A stretch of 64,000 bases of DNA from Trichuris trichiura (GCA_037903355.1 JBAJFE010000004.1:2356001-2420000); one strand, 5' to 3'; shown: positions 22,166 to 34,389, counted from the first letter of the stretch. Notes: generated by a model from the letters alone, not told the origin. Numbers and translations are program-made.

Positions 22166-23495
22166 CCTTCAACGGAAAACTTCAGCACAACAATTTGACA
22201 ATAAAATGTTTTACAGTACAATAATGGAAAAGTAGGTATGAGAATGTAGGAGCCGTAAACTTTCTCTCTTCCGCTTAAAATGTAAGTCTAACCAAACGAG
22301 CTGTTTTAAATTGAAACTACCATGAAAATTAGAGCATTTCATTGATTTGAAGCAAAATTTTTCGCTGGTTCTGCGAACTCGGACCTTAAGTAACTGCGGC
22401 CCTCTCAAATCTGACTTGTCGTGAATTGTGCTAGAAAAAAATTTTAGATCTTGGCTGCAGAGCTCCGCATGCATACAGTAACTGAGAAAAGCCAGCTATG
22501 AAATGCAGGTTTTTTCAGGAAAAATGCGACCATTTCGTTTTCCTTTATCTATCCCAAAGCCGAAACATAAGTCTTATTTATAAGTTTAGATGAGACATAA
22601 CAGCATGGCCAGCCTGCTTGGCGGTTACGGCAGAGTAGCGCAGCCAGTATTTTCTTTAAATGAACCTGCATTCTCTTTATCAATTGAGTCGACTACCGTA
22701 TATCTACGGGTCCTCAGCGATTTTCTAGCTTCAAGATTCCATATTTTAGCAAAGAAAATGATAAAAACGTTTTGAAAAAATTTCAGCGAAATATTTCGTT
22801 GTCCCTACGATGTTTTCTTCGCCTCTCACCAATTAGTCGTAGTTGCGCAAGTCGGTGCCCAATTAAGACAAATATGGCAAATATAAGTATGTGCACATAG
22901 CGTAAATTTTTAGAAAAGCAGCGCATTCCGTTTCGCTGAACTACAGTTGTTTCGAATTTTGGACTCATTGCCATTACGCGCCATCAGTTTACAGAGCAAC
23001 ATCGCTATTGTTTTTGGGCTAAAGGCGAGATAACAACAGCCCCGAAAACTGTGGATAACTAGTTAATTTAAAGCGCCTCGCCGACGTGGAAAAAGTGCAA
23101 ACACTCTTGGATTCATTGATGTAACACGCCCGCTATTACAGTCAACTGATTTACCATGGACATGGACCAAAAAACTGAAACGAGAAATAGTATTTACGGA
23201 TTTTCTCGTAATTCCGTCACGCAGGACGTCTGACCATTAAAGATAATGTGAGAACTGCGGAAAAGAAAGGATACTCATATAAACCGTCATCTTTGAAAAG
23301 TCGTGAAGAGTGATCAATGGAAAAGAGACTTAGTGGTAAAAAAAGCGTAACTGCTGCCCTTCGGCATAACAGTGCACTAGCTTTTCTCTTTTTCGTGCGA
23401 CTTAGTTGACATGCCTATTCTTTCGAACATTTTATGTCCGGAGCCTCTCTTCAGCTATATAAAGGATTTTAGAATAGTAGCACAACAGTTTAGAT
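22166..23495. other. Upstream of TXNDC9; one small candidate frame
   Basis: About 1.3 kb that holds one small frame of interest (22783-22974 minus, listed separately). Other frames look random. It marks the end of the gene-dense part of the window. Confidence 0.4.
22783..22974 (-). CDS. Candidate 63-aa single-TM microprotein
   Basis: A short frame with a polar N-terminus (MSPKFETTVV after two residues), one hydrophobic stretch (YVHILIFAIFVLIG) and a highly basic tail (ERRRKHRRD). This is the layout of a tail-anchored or small mitochondrial/ER membrane protein. I recognise no family, and chance cannot be excluded at this length. Confidence 0.25.
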   Translation of the reverse strand: MAMSPKFETTVVQRNGMRCFSKNLRYVHILIFAIFVLIGHRLAQLRLIGERRRKHRRDNEIFR

Positions 23496-25420
23496 CATAG
23501 GTTCTCAAACTTTTTGCTTCATCGCTCCCCTGTGAACCTTTCGGACCGCTACTGCCCCCCAATTCTGATTGGTCAATTTCGCGCGCGCTGATTAGCTGGA
23601 AGGTTGGACGTGGCATAGCCGGGAGGTTAGTAGGTTCTCAAACGTTTCCCTCTGTCACCTCCGGTGGGAAAATTTTTTCAAAACCGCTACTCGTGAGAAC
23701 ATTTTGCACAAAAGACTTCAACTCCTCGTCACTTGAAAGGCGTACTATACCACTTCTGCTTTTCCACCAACGATTTTATGATGTGAAAATTTCTGCTTGC
23801 CTTTCACATCTCTTCTCACATTTTTCAGAACATGGAGTCACATATGGAAGAAGCATTCATTAGGCTTTCCCGAAAAAACACTCAGCATGCGTCTATTTGT
23901 TTTCTTATGCACACCAAACAGAATTGTACTGACAAGGAACCAGATTGAAGTGAAAACGCTTAAGCGAGAAGATACAAAAGAAACTATAACCCAAGTTTGC
24001 GACTGCACATGAACGGAAACGACTCAAAGTGATGGGTGTGCTTGATGTAGTACGAGCAAGTTTTCTATCTTTGGCTGCATCTTTGTCATTATCAGTCTAA
24101 GGTCGCCTTGATTCACTATGTCCAGCCGACTTCTCTTGCTATTTAGCAGCTCCGTAACTGCGCTGAATCCGCATTCTGCTTGATAAGATGATGGAAACGC
24201 AATAAAGAAGTTTTCTACAGCAGCCCATAACAGCGGATACAGTTTCCTTATTTCGCGCTGTAGCCAAAACTGCTGATATCCGTTTTTCAATTTCACTTTC
24301 AGCTCTTCATTGCTTTGCAGTTCGATCAGTTTTTACTGCAATTCCATCTCCGCTTCACTGACGTTGGACATAGGGTCTATTGCCCACTGTGGAATTTCCA
24401 AGTAAAGGATATCACTTAAACGTTCCGTGAAGTCAACGTGCAGCATTTCCAAGTGTTGACGGTACACTTCAACTTCTTGTTCAGCGATGTCCTCTTCCTC
24501 CTTCAGTGCAGCTAGAAGGGGAAACTGATAGAACTCACCGGCACGCAAGTTTCCTTTGAAAATTGGCAATTTTGTGATGAAAGCAGATATAACTCCTTTT
24601 GTTTTAATCAAGTTTAAGTCACTGCCTTGGAGCTGCAAGTTCATTGCATTGAATTTGTAGTATATATCTGCCAGATACGCGATGTCCCTCTTGTTTTTAT
24701 TTGAAGTTTTTCGTAGAGAAGGGTTCACACACCACAAAAGTTCTAGAATTGTGTCAAAGAGACTGTAGAAGCGGGTTAAACAAGCACCCTTTGACAACCA
24801 GCGAACTTCAGTGTGAAGTAACAGGCGATTGAAATCTTGATCATTCTGTTCACACAGCTGTCTGAATAATCTGTCATTCAGCGATTTACTTTTTATGGTA
24901 TTAACTGCTGTAATAACAAATTGGAGTGAGCGGCTTAATCGTTCGCTCAGGCGTCTTGCGGCTAAAGGCTGTCGGTAAAGGACGTAATGAACCGCTAAAA
25001 GGCCAGGAACGAGCTGCTTCAAATGTGCGAGAAAGCCGCGGTAGCAGCCCACCATCGACGGTGCTGCATCGGCTGCCACAGAAACTATGTTTTCGGCATA
25101 ACGACGTTTTTATCCTTGAAAAAGTTTTCTACAGCATAAAATATGGTCTCTCCTTTGGTATCTGTCTCCAACTGTGTAGCAAACAGCAGTTCCTGTACTA
25201 GGGTTTCATCCATTACGAATCAGGCACAACCTAATAATAATGCTTCATTGTTAGGTAAGATCAATTCATCAATCTGCAACGAAAAATGCGTTGCTCTCAA
25301 GAAGACGCATAAACTGTGTTCTACGTCGTTGATCATTTCGTCGGTCCTTCTTTGCACCATGTCATTACTCAGAGGTATCCTTCTAATTATTTCATTAGCT
25401 TACCGAAAATTCATGAGCCT
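23496..25420 (-). mobile_element. hAT element copy 1, 5'-truncated
   Basis: The right-hand (3') terminus begins at 23496 with CATAGGTTCTCAAAC, the same terminus as the complete copy at 27651. The transposase is coded leftward (minus) and stops 528 bp inside it, the same spacing as in copy 2. I could not find the other terminus near 25400-25700, so the element is truncated or broken there. The GC-rich end (CCCCTGTGAAC...) is shared with copy 2. Confidence 0.75.
24024..25393 (-). pseudogene. hAT transposase (SCAND3/ZBED5-like), decayed
   Basis: The decoded protein runs from IPLSNDMVQRRTDEM through SLQIDEL, the ADAAPSMVG catalytic region, LLLHTEVRWLSKG and a C-terminal hAT dimerisation domain (FIAFPSSYQAECGFSAVTEL, GDLRLIMTKMQP). 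It is broken by an in-frame TGA (25222-25220), a frameshift near 25085-25110 and a TAA (24332-24330). The N-terminal BED-finger region is missing. It is not a functional gene; active family members would encode the transposase for this hAT family. Confidence 0.88.
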
Positions 25421-27184
25421 ACCGAGAATGAATTACTGATTTCTGGCGCACTAACGGTTTAAAGTTACCTCACTTAAGGTCGAAAACCAAATTATCGATC
25501 GATTGTTATCAATACGCCTCTGTCTGTCGCAAGATTAGTACAAGTGTTTCATTTTGCATGCAGAACGCTCAAGTGAAAGTTAGATCTTAAATTTTACTTT
25601 ATTCTTTATACTTTGCCTATCCTACTTTAGCACTGATTTATTATTATTAGTATTATTCGGTTTTTAGCCCTGCGCCATCGGTCTACCGTACCCCTTTTGT
25701 GAATTCCATGTTCGATTACGATTCAGGGGTAATCAACCCGCAATGACGCGTCTAAAACTTACGTTTAAGAGTGCCGGCGTGAGATTTTTTCAGCCATATT
25801 ATTTCCTCTTTACCTGAATCTGTGGAAAGAGCTTAAGTATTGTATGATGCTTAGGAAAAAGCAAAATCACATTCCGCGTTTCTTTCAGTAAGCTGTAAAA
25901 GCAGCTTAACCTGCAACTGCGATATGAAGAACAGGTTAAGCTTAAGCCTCCGGAACAAAACAGTTCCGTTTGGGCTCTAAATTTCACTTGCTTCTTTCCA
26001 TTTAAAGGGCAGTGGCTGGGAAGCTCGTAGTGCTGAAATCTACGTTTTTATCTGCTCTTGAGGTTCAATGACGAGCATATATCAGTTTTTGCTCATTTAA
26101 TGCATGCTCTCTTAATGTCATGATTGATGGCAGCAATGCTTTTCATGTGAGTATCTCCCTTTAAGGCGACCGCGAGAAGCAGCTCTGACGTGCTGTTTAA
26201 TCCTTGCTTAACGCGACAAAAATGTATTTAAAAAAATTAGACATTTGTGGAATCGTCCTGCCCATCAAAGTGTTTGCTAAGAATGAAATCTGGCGATTTT
26301 GAGTTTCAACTTTTTTTACATCTTTTACCTCTTTACGCGAACTAGCGGCATCTTTACAGGAACGCACCCCCGCGCTACAAAAAGCTTTTTGTATGACTCA
26401 AGGATAATTTCGGATTGTTTTATAGCACACTGTAGGAACGCAGGTTGCGAAGGTTGATCATGCTATCTTCTAGAAACAGTGGCATCTACAATTTTGCGTC
26501 TTATGGGTTTTCCAACCAGCAAACATTTAGCAGTTCAAATCCTAAACAAAGAAATACGGATACGTCCCGTCAACAACAAACGAAGTGCCTAAACGAAAAA
26601 ATACGTAGTTCTTGCGACCAGGTGCACCTGGTTTATTGTTGCGCACCGTATTGCTAGTTCAACGGGCGTTTAAACAAGTTCTGCGTTGTAGTTAGCCAGC
26701 TGTCAAAAAACGGCAAGAACGTGACATTAAATGCATCTTGGAGTCATGCCGGTTATAAGCACAAAACAATACCAGTCCAATTAAATAGTTTAGCCGCTGG
26801 TAACGAGTGAAGGTTTATCAGACAATGCAGCGCTTAGTTTCGGCGTCTTGTTCGTTAATTGAATGAAGTACCTGCATTTCATCAGATTATTGTATGTTAG
26901 AGCAGAGTAGCTGAAAACATCCCTACTTTTGGGTTAATCCTTTCAGTCATGCTGCTTCGCGTTTTTTTAAAATTTCGCTGCTGTATCACATTACCTTAGT
27001 CGGAAAACAACGTCATCAATAAGATATCTTTATTGGCAATTTCCTTAACGACGTCCTCAACAATCAGAATAGCAGCGGAAAATGAGTTATCACGTTTTTT
27101 GTGAATGCATTTTTTCTGACTAAGATAGGGAATAAATATGGTCGCTTCGAAACACGGGGTGTCTTTAAACAGGCTTAGGTAGTT
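25421..27184. other. 1.8 kb with nothing recognised
   Basis: Short frames only (25799-25987, 26445-26657). No terminal repeats or domains recognised. It may be decayed repeat sequence. Confidence 0.3.
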
Positions 27185-27240
27185 TCACAGTTGGTCTTTT
27201 GGTTCACGGGTTTGGCCTGTTTGATGTATCTGTAAATAAA
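27185..27240. repeat. Fragment of the intron-1 palindromic MITE family
   Basis: CACGGGTTTGGCCTGTTTGA and TGTATCTGTAAATA match the end of the MITE at 1505-1671. Confidence 0.65.
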
Positions 27241-27244
27241 CTTC

Positions 27245-27345
27245 GAAACTCCCTACCAACGAATGCATGAGCAAATTGTTAAAAAAAAACAGAACAAATT
27301 GTATACCTGTTATTGTTCCGTCGTCAGCGGTGGAAGCGAGCTGTT
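27245..27345. repeat. Dispersed repeat, Penelope-like end fragment
   Basis: Contains CTACCAACGAATGCATGAGC then, 60 nt on, TTCCGTCGTCAGCGGTGG. The same pair occurs near 30630-30725 and 46030-46400. On the minus strand the second word reads CTGACGACGG, the first half of the hammerhead-like motif described at 46355. The rest of the fold is missing here. Confidence 0.45.
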
Positions 27346-27642
27346 TATTCGGTAAGGGGGATAAATAGCACATGGGAAAAATGGGTATGTCATTAGTTGG
27401 GTAGGGTGCAGCATTAGAATTTATTAATTAGCGGAGCCAATACCTTAATAACTGCCACCCAGTGTCGTGGTTGATGGTGGAGTTGCTTTTGACGTAAAGC
27501 GCCTCCTTTATACGTCTTAGGTGAAAAAAGTCCTTCTGGCACATTCTCTTCGGTTGCGGATCGAGTGCGCACTGAGAAGCGTGCTTAGTGGTCATCAATA
27601 CGCGGCTTCCATTGTGCAGTTTTATGGTCATCATTACTAAGC
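27346..27642. other. Nothing recognised
   Basis: Roughly 300 bp between a repeat fragment and the hAT copy 2 target duplication. A 68-codon minus frame (27428-27634) shows no motif. Confidence 0.3.
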
Positions 27643-27650
27643 ATCTATAG

Positions 27651-28702
27651 CATAGGTTCTCAAACTTTTTGCTCCATCGCCCCCCTGTGAACGTTCTCGA
27701 GCGCTAGTGCCCCCCAATTCTGATTGGTCAATTTTGGTCCCGCTGATTGGCTGGAAGGTAAGACGTTGCGTAGCCCGGAGGTCATTAGGTTCTCAAACTT
27801 TTCCCTCTGTCGCCCCCGGTGGGAAATGTTTTGCAATACCACTACTCAAGAGAAAGTTTTGCAGAAAAGACTTCTACTCCTCGTCACATGAAAGACGTAC
27901 TATACCACTCCTGCTTTTCCACCAACCATTTCATGATGGGAAAATTTCTGCTTGCCTTTCATATCTCCTCTCACATTTTTCAGAACATAAAGTCACATAA
28001 AGAAGAAGCATTCATTAGCCTTTCCCGAAAAAAACAATGTGCGTCAATTTGTCTTTTTACCCACACCAAACAGAATTGTAGTGACAACAAACCAGATTGA
28101 AGTGAAAACGCTTAGGGGAAGAGATGCAAAAGAAACTATAACGCAAGTTTGCGACTGCGCATGAACGAAAACTACTCAATGTGATGGGTGTGCTTGATGC
28201 AGGACGAGCAAGTTGTCTATGTTTGGCTGCATCTTTGTCATCATCAGTCTAAGGTCGCCTCGATTCACTATATCTAGCCAACTTCTCTTGCTGCTTAACA
28301 GCTCCGTAACCGCGCTGAATCCGCATTCCGCTAGATAAGATGATGGAAACGCAATAAAAAACTTTTCTACAGCAACCCATAACTTGCCGCCTCTTGTGCC
28401 ATAATGCTTTTGAATTTGCCGCCTCCACTTCTGCCGGAGTTGAGCTAAGAAAAACGCCATTGTTCCATTGCGCCCTTCATCCCCACTTGACCTCTTTGAA
28501 GTTGCCGAAGCCACTTCTGGAGAGGGCGATTTAAGAAAGACCCTTCTTACGAAGGTCTCTTTGAGAACCTTCCTGCGCTAGGGATAATTCCGCCAGAGTT
28601 CCTCTTATGTGATTCCCAGCACCCCCGCACGAGGTTCCCATCGCCCCCTGTGCTCTCTCATCGCCCCCCAGGGGGCGATATCGCCCACTTTGAGAACCTA
28701 TG
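27651..28702 (-). mobile_element. hAT element copy 2, 1,052 bp, both termini and 8-bp TSD intact
   Basis: Terminal repeats CATAGGTTCTCAAA (27651) and its complement TTTGAGAACCTATG (ending 28702). They are flanked by a perfect 8-bp duplication ATCTATAG at 27643-27650 and 28703-28710, the hAT length. The interior is a deletion derivative keeping only the 3' end of the transposase, so it is non-autonomous. Subterminal GC-rich CGCCCCC words occur at both ends. Confidence 0.93.
28176..28514 (-). pseudogene. hAT transposase C-terminal remnant
   Basis: The last ~70 codons read FIAFPSSYLAECGFSAVTEL, KRSWLDIVNRGDLRLMMTK and LLVLHQAHPSH, nearly identical to the C-terminus of copy 1. Upstream of this the frame enters unrelated sequence. 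It cannot encode an active transposase. Confidence 0.85.
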
Positions 28703-28710
28703 ATCTATAG

Positions 28711-29339
28711 TATAAAAAGAGATGTTCCGACTCATCTGGACAGTTTCGAGCGGCGCGAAGACGGAATTATAAAAGAATGGTCTTTCTAGAACCTGCGCAC
28801 AGTAGCCGAAAGAAAAGCAAGCAGGTTCATGTTGAATATTACGCCACGGTCATCTCCCACGCCCTGCACACGTCCATTAGCTGCGCAAGGGCTGGTTGAG
28901 CAAGGATATCTTCCTGCTCAGCGTAAATGTGCCTGTTTTACTTCACAGACGCTTCACTGAGATGGATACTGTGCGTACTAGTTAAGATAACGTTGCATGC
29001 TATACGTGGTGCCGGCTACTCCCCAGTCCACCACATGAACCAATCACCACTCGTGAAAATGACCATTCAGAACACACGCCAGAAGGGATCGCAGGTTTGA
29101 CATCGTTACCTTTCCGGCGTAGGGTTGAGCAAGGGAAGCTTTCTGCTGAGAAGCATTGAACGTAAAGCACACGATTCACATCAGAGAATACCTGCCCGCC
29201 TTATCAGAATGCGCCATAGTTTTTGTGATATATTTGCACCTGCTTTACGATTCAACTAGCGATTAGCGCGTGTTGGCGTTACGGACAGGGAATTGCGTGT
29301 TGCTCACGCGTTTTCCGCAAACGCTTTGTCTGTACAGTT
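28711..29339. other. Unidentified repeat-like sequence
   Basis: The word GGTTGAGCAAGG...TTCTGCT recurs at about 28894 and 29122, 228 bp apart. TATAAAA occurs right after the hAT duplication (28711). I cannot assign it to an element; LTR remnants are possible. Confidence 0.3.
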
Positions 29340-29698
29340 GCTTTTCTCCTACGCTCGCTCCAGTTTTGCAAGAGACGTCGCTGCAAGAAGAGCTGCTGGA
29401 GTTGCAGTCGAACGTAGAGCTGAAGGCCTGTTTATTACAGGGTTATCAACAGTTTTGGCTGCAGAAAGAAGTCCCGGAGTTGCGTCCTGGCGTGTGGGAT
29501 GTGGTAAAACATTTACTGATTCTTCTTCCCTCATCGAATCTAGTGGAGCGCGCATTTAGTATCGTTACGGACCTAATGACCAAGAAACGCAATCAGCTAC
29601 AAATAGTCATCCGCGGCGATCTCTGTCTGCGAGTTGCCTCGGTCGAGCCCAACATCGACAGGCTAGCTCGATCGCATCTGGACGAGCCAAGCAGCTGA
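29340..29698 (+). pseudogene. Second hAT family: transposase dimerisation-domain fragment
   Basis: The frame includes GYQQFWLQKEVPELRPGVW, then LLPSSNLVERAFSIVTDLMT and GDLCLRVASVEPNIDRL, the hAT C-terminal domain. It has diverged from the other hAT copies here and lies on the opposite strand. No upstream catalytic domain remains. Confidence 0.8.
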
Positions 29699-29781
29699 CC
29701 CTGAATTCTCGAAAAACAGCTTGCAGAAATAAATCTGTACAGATATAGTTGACCTTCTAGCGTTGCAATCATTTCAGCTTA

Positions 29782-30247
29782 TCAGTGCGCTGAAATTGGC
29801 CAATTAGAATAGGGGACCCAGAGATTCGGAAGCCTTCTTAGGGGGCCCAAATGGCCTTCCGCTTGAGAAACACTGGTATGCTTCTTCAATTTTGGAGGAT
29901 GAGGCATTCGGTCAGAAGGAGTAGTGGCCGGAGAGGAAGGGAGGCGCTGCGCGTCGGAAGTGGATAGCATAGGATAGTCGTCAGAAGATTGCTGGCTCGT
30001 TTCAGGCAACGGGGCTAAAAGGAATGTTCATTTCAGCTTATCGGCTGGGACAGTGTCGACTCCACTCAGAGCTTGAGGAGGTGGAACTTGGGCGCACGCT
30101 CGATAACGCGATACGGGCCCCTGTAAAGTGGCTGCAAAGTAGGTCTGTGGCAATCGACCTGGGCGGACGCATGTGTAGCTGAAGAAGCATTACGTTTTTG
30201 CGCGTACCGTTCGGGGCATAATTTGTACTAAGGACACCCACAAACAA
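29782..30247 (-). pseudogene. Gypsy-type pol C-terminal fragment
   Basis: Two minus-strand frames separated by a frameshift give YFAATLQGP-PYRVIERAPKFHLL, then GVDTVPADKLK, a stop, and TFLLAPLPE with a Pro/Ser-rich tail. This is the SH3-like end of a retrotransposon integrase (GPY/F-type, then VDxVxxDxLKPAF). It is frameshifted and interrupted, with no LTR recognised beside it. It is not the same copy as the element at 61625. Confidence 0.7.
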
Positions 30248-30922
30248 GGGATCCTGTTAAGACCTTTGTTTCCAGCATAACAGGTGTTACTTCCAAACTT
30301 TGTTTATATTTAAAAACAATAATACAACATCTACCGGTAATAGCATTTTCACACCTGGCCAAATCGTTAATAAATCGAAATCCCGATTTGGACAAAACCG
30401 TGGATAGATCGAAGTATCGAGAACTCAGCATTCAAAAAGGTTGCAACCCTGATTTGGCCAACCATTCCTGATGACTCAGATATACGATAAGCTAACCATT
30501 TTCACAGAACCGGTCGATAGGGTAAGAGCAGCAGCTACTTCCGATTAAATATAAACATGCTATGTATAATTCATCTTCAGCTCCCGGCTTTGGTCAGTCC
30601 AGCTCACTTGTAAGTAAACTACAAAATGCCATACCAACGAATGAATCAGCATATTAATAGAGAAAAATTCAGAATAATGTAATCCCACATTTTGCAAATG
30701 CTCTTGTTCCGTAGTCAGCGACGTGTTTGGGAAAGACTATGTTGAGAAGATGTACTTCCGTGGCTGAAACAGTAGATGTCTCGAACGTCCAAACTTGCCA
30801 CCAGAAACATGGAAGAATTACACCTCACTGCTCAACGGGAAGTGCAGAACTAACAGTGCAACTGAAGGATGACAAAGCAAGATTCAAAAACTGATGGTTC
30901 TGCGTGATGTTTAGCTTTAGAG
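30248..30922. other. Repeat-rich spacer
   Basis: Includes a dispersed-repeat fragment (ATACCAACGAATGAATCAGC at 30630, TTGTTCCGTAGTCAGCGACG near 30703) related to those at 27245 and 46030. No gene. Confidence 0.4.
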
Positions 30923-31107
30923 CACAGTTTCTCAACCTTTTTTGCCTCAGGGCTTCCCTAGGCCTTGTCAGGGCCCCCTAATCCTTGTAAGGGCCCACCA
31001 CTTATCGGGACAATGTCCTGCCGCATTATTCTCCAGGGCCCCCTCCGGGGTCCCCTGGCTTCCAGGGCTCCCCTAAAATCTCCCAGGGCCCACGTTGAGA
31101 AACACTG
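30923..31107. mobile_element. 185-bp hAT-type MITE with perfect 8-bp TSD
   Basis: Inverted ends CACAGTTTCTCAAC and GTTGAGAAACACTG enclose a G/C-rich core (GGGCCCCC runs). Flanks are CTTTAGAG at 30915-30922 and 31108-31115. Another copy in opposite orientation is at 47677. Confidence 0.9.
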
Positions 31108-31115
31108 CTTTAGAG

Positions 31116-32722
31116 GTTCATTGAAGTATGAAAAAATGAATAGCAAGAGAATGGACAAACTGTCATCAAGTTCGTTAGCTGGGAAAGGTAAATAAAAGCC
31201 AATCTCAATGTCACCCCTAATAAAGGCATTTTTAGATACCAGAAATTGTGAGCAACTACAGTGAGTATAAAAGTCGCCTCATATGGACCAATTTAGCGCG
31301 GACGCCTGTATAATTTTGCTCAATAGGACGACCGGAAAGAAGAAACTTAAACTAGGTACTTGAAAATCGATGCTACCAAAAAACGTGGACAAAATCTGTT
31401 AACGCGGTGCTTTTCCTGTGAACATAACTATGACCAGAATTTTCAGCTTTCATGGCCTATGGCAAACTCAGCAAACCAAAAGAAATGAATTAAAACTAAA
31501 AACAAGCTGCAACGTACGATTAGGACGAATCGCGAACACTGAAACAATTGACTGACTAACTACTATTGACGGCTGCACGCGACAACAAGTGGGAGACAAA
31601 CCATTAGCAGACAAAGAGCTGAATGAAAGCGGGCGAATGACCACCGCCGTTCTGGTGCTGCTTCTATCACATGAACACCGTCCCTTTGAATTCACTACAC
31701 AGGGTTAAACTCTTAACCTGAAAACTTGGACGTCTGAATAGACGAAAGCCGGAATGATTTGAAGTTTAGAGACAGCTGGAAAGACTGACGAATTCAGGAT
31801 TTCAACTTTTCCAAATGTTGACATACCGACGTTTCGGTCTACTTACGATTTTAGCCCAAACAAAAATAGCGAAAAAGTTTTCAGCAAGGTCTTAGCGGAT
31901 CATTCATTGATTGAAACTATAAAAGCATATCTTAAACAGATAAAATCCAGTTAGCTGTTAAGGCAAGGCGGCAAAAAATAGAGAAGTTCCCAGCTGTGCC
32001 AAATTGTTAATCATGTTTACTGATTTGCGTATTGGCTATGTTTCAGCTGAGTACAGAAGTTTATGCTTCTTTGCTTGAACAGCGGATAAATGTGGCACCT
32101 TTGAAGTGTACATGCGGACCCGTAAAAGGCTTAGATAGTTTTTAATAGGAACACAATCGTAAGGCGCGCTATTCAGATTAGTTTGCAGTAACAGCTAAGC
32201 AAAACCGTACTAAATAAGTGTAAACGGTAAGCCGCTCTGCTTGCTGGCAATGGTCAGCAAGAAATGGCAAAGCTAAAGTGGGACTTAGGGTAGGGTATCT
32301 CACATTAAACAGACAGATGGTGGTGATCCATCAGTAAGTTTGCTGAAGCCAGACTGATTAATTCAAAAACAAAGTGAAACATCTCCCATAGGATACAGAT
32401 AGCATTGTTCCAAAAGGGACAATTGAAGAGCTTTCAAATTTCCGGTGAGAAAGAGGATCCAACCAGTTCCTTAATTGATATATTTTAAATTAATTTCGAG
32501 TATCTACTTAAGAAGTTATGCTATATCCTAGCACATTATGCATTATTTTGCAATGCTTTCTATTTACCGCGTAAACAAGAGATGTAACCTCACAATCCGT
32601 TAATGGTAATTGCACTTGCATGGAGCAAGCGGAGGTGCGGCATTTCGCATTCAGTTCTGAATTGCGACTGCACCTTGGTTGCGATGACTCTGCCTCCGTT
32701 CGTAAATTACATTGACTTGTGA
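31116..32722. other. 1.6 kb with nothing recognised
   Basis: Unique-looking AT-rich sequence up to the left end of the 13-kb inverted-repeat structure. Short frames without motifs. Confidence 0.3.
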
Positions 32723-33009
32723 CTGTGCCCGTTTCCATCGTAGAAATTTTGACATACTTGGTTGGTGCAAAAGCGTTTATTTGACTGTCCCTACTGTCTT
32801 TACTCTCCGGCTGAGAGGGCACTTGTTCAATTTAATCGCAGCGAGAAAAACTTCCATTGTCTGTGGTCAATTTCAATTTTACTGCAGGTTAAAATCGGAC
32901 AGCAGATGTACCCCCACAGTGATGCGTGTGAATGGATGGTAAGTATACTCATGTGTTGTTCCCATTTCCGCATTGCCGATTGATTAGTCATAATCTATGT
33001 GCAATAAAC

Positions 33010-33218
33010 AAGTGCTCATGTGACCACGGCAGTCACGAGAAAGGTCACCGAAGTTAGCCGTGGCCAAACTGACCAATCATTTAACTTCGACAATTAGGGA
33101 CGCGCGTGGCAAACAAGCTCATGTGACCACGGCAGTCACGAGAAAGGTCACCGGAAGTTAGCCGTGGCCAAACTGACCAATCATTTTACTTCGGCAATTA
33201 GGGAAGCACGTGGCAAAC
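33010..33218 (+). repeat. ~103-bp tandem duplication in left arm
   Basis: The block starting GCTCATGTGACCACGGCAGT and ending in GTGGCAAAC occurs twice in tandem (about 33016 and 33118). The right arm has one copy. Confidence 0.85.
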
Positions 33219-33261
33219 AGGCAATTATGCAATGTCCCGAGGTATTTACTCAGAGAAAAGG

Positions 33262-33270
33262 TATATAAAG
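33262..33270 (+). promoter_or_regulatory. TATA box, left arm, facing inward
   Basis: TATATAAAG about 30 bp before a TCATTG/TCAGTG initiator-like run and then a (CT)n tract. It is preserved in the right arm, pointing the other way, so both would transcribe into the element. Confidence 0.55.
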
Positions 33271-33330
33271 GGGTCATTGCTGGTGGTGGCGGTCAGTGTG
33301 GATACTGTGCCGGTGTCGTCCGGTTGCGTC

Positions 33331-33351
33331 TCTCTCTCTCTCTCTCTCTCC
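33331..33351 (+). repeat. (CT)n tract in the leader
   Basis: About ten CT units downstream of the TATA box; the right arm has a shorter tract. Confidence 0.9.
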
Positions 33352-33438
33352 TTCGTAGTTCGTTTTGTCGTGTATTCATGAGGACATCCAATACATTCTT
33401 CTCTAATGAAGCATGGAAAGTAGCTCACCAATTACACT

Positions 33439-33753
33439 ATGTACACGACGTTCAACCACTTTTCACTTGCCCATACCTTGGAAGCAGAAGCTTATATACG
33501 ACGCTATACCTTGGATCCATTTCAAGAAACGAATCGACCTTGGTGCTCTTAATTCGCCTTTTCTGAGAAACAAGTCACAATTTACTTAGCAGTTCACTTG
33601 CTATTCGGAAAACGTTTGGGAGAAGTCATGGAATGCTGCATTAAAGCGCTTAACGCTCAGATGTTGTTTAAAGTGGCCAAAGTTGCAGTGCTGCTCTGTG
33701 TGCGGAAAAATATATGGGACGTTACGGCGACCTCAGCTAACTACGTTGTTTGA
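33439..33753 (+). pseudogene. Left-arm copy of the TIR-encoded 105-codon frame
   Basis: Same length as the intact right-arm frame with no indel, from MYTTFNHFSLAH to NYVV-stop. It is broken by one TAA about codon 38 (after RPWCS). It lies downstream of the left TATA box. Differences from the right copy are mostly amino-acid changing. Confidence 0.5.
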
Positions 33754-34389
33754 TAAAGCTGATTTGCAAAAGCGTACAACATTTCACGCCACGAAGCGGT
33801 GATCTTTCCTCATGAACTCTATTTGACCTCATTGTTGTATTGAGCAGTTATGATCACATGATGGTCACATGTTCCTCATGATCACATCTCATAGTGAAGT
33901 GTCTTCTCATGTTTACATGATGATCACATGTGAACTGAATTGGATCTCTAGATGACTGGATACAAAAGAGTTCTCTAAAAAAGGTGCACTGTTGCCCCGG
34001 TTTTATTCTCTTCTACCAACAGGAGATGCTCTTTGCTTAGACGGATGTTTCCGACGATTTTGCCTGGCCTCAAAGAATCTTTGCGAAAGCAAGTACATTA
34101 GTCCGTGCACTTGGATTGTTGAAATTACAACGGAAAACTTCACAGCTTCAGCGGTGGACAATGAAGAAATGCGTGTAGGAAAAAAGAAAAGCAGGTGACA
34201 CCGGCTTGCGCATGGCGTACGTATTGTTCAACGCATTTGAGCACAGTTAAGCATCGTTATGGTACGTCATGACAGACACCCAACAGCTTTCCACTGCGAC
34301 TGTCTTCTTCACTATCGTGATCGCAGCACTGAAACACTGCTGATGCGCATAACATCGTCGGGCACTCCACTTTCAACGCTATAGTGCTT

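Larger units (their letters stand above)
32728..33870 (+). repeat. Left terminal inverted repeat
   Basis: Matches the right arm from CCCGTT inward through GTGCTCATGTGACCACGGC, the TATA box, a CT run, the 105-codon frame and GAGCAGTTATGATCACATGATGG. It differs by a tandem duplication at 33013-33218. Inside its inner edge TGATCACATG palindromes recur up to 33930. Confidence 0.85.

Noticed and set aside
33439..33753. Histone-fold or known transposase identity for the TIR frame
   Set aside because: Only loose hydrophobic patterning; no conserved motif aligned.
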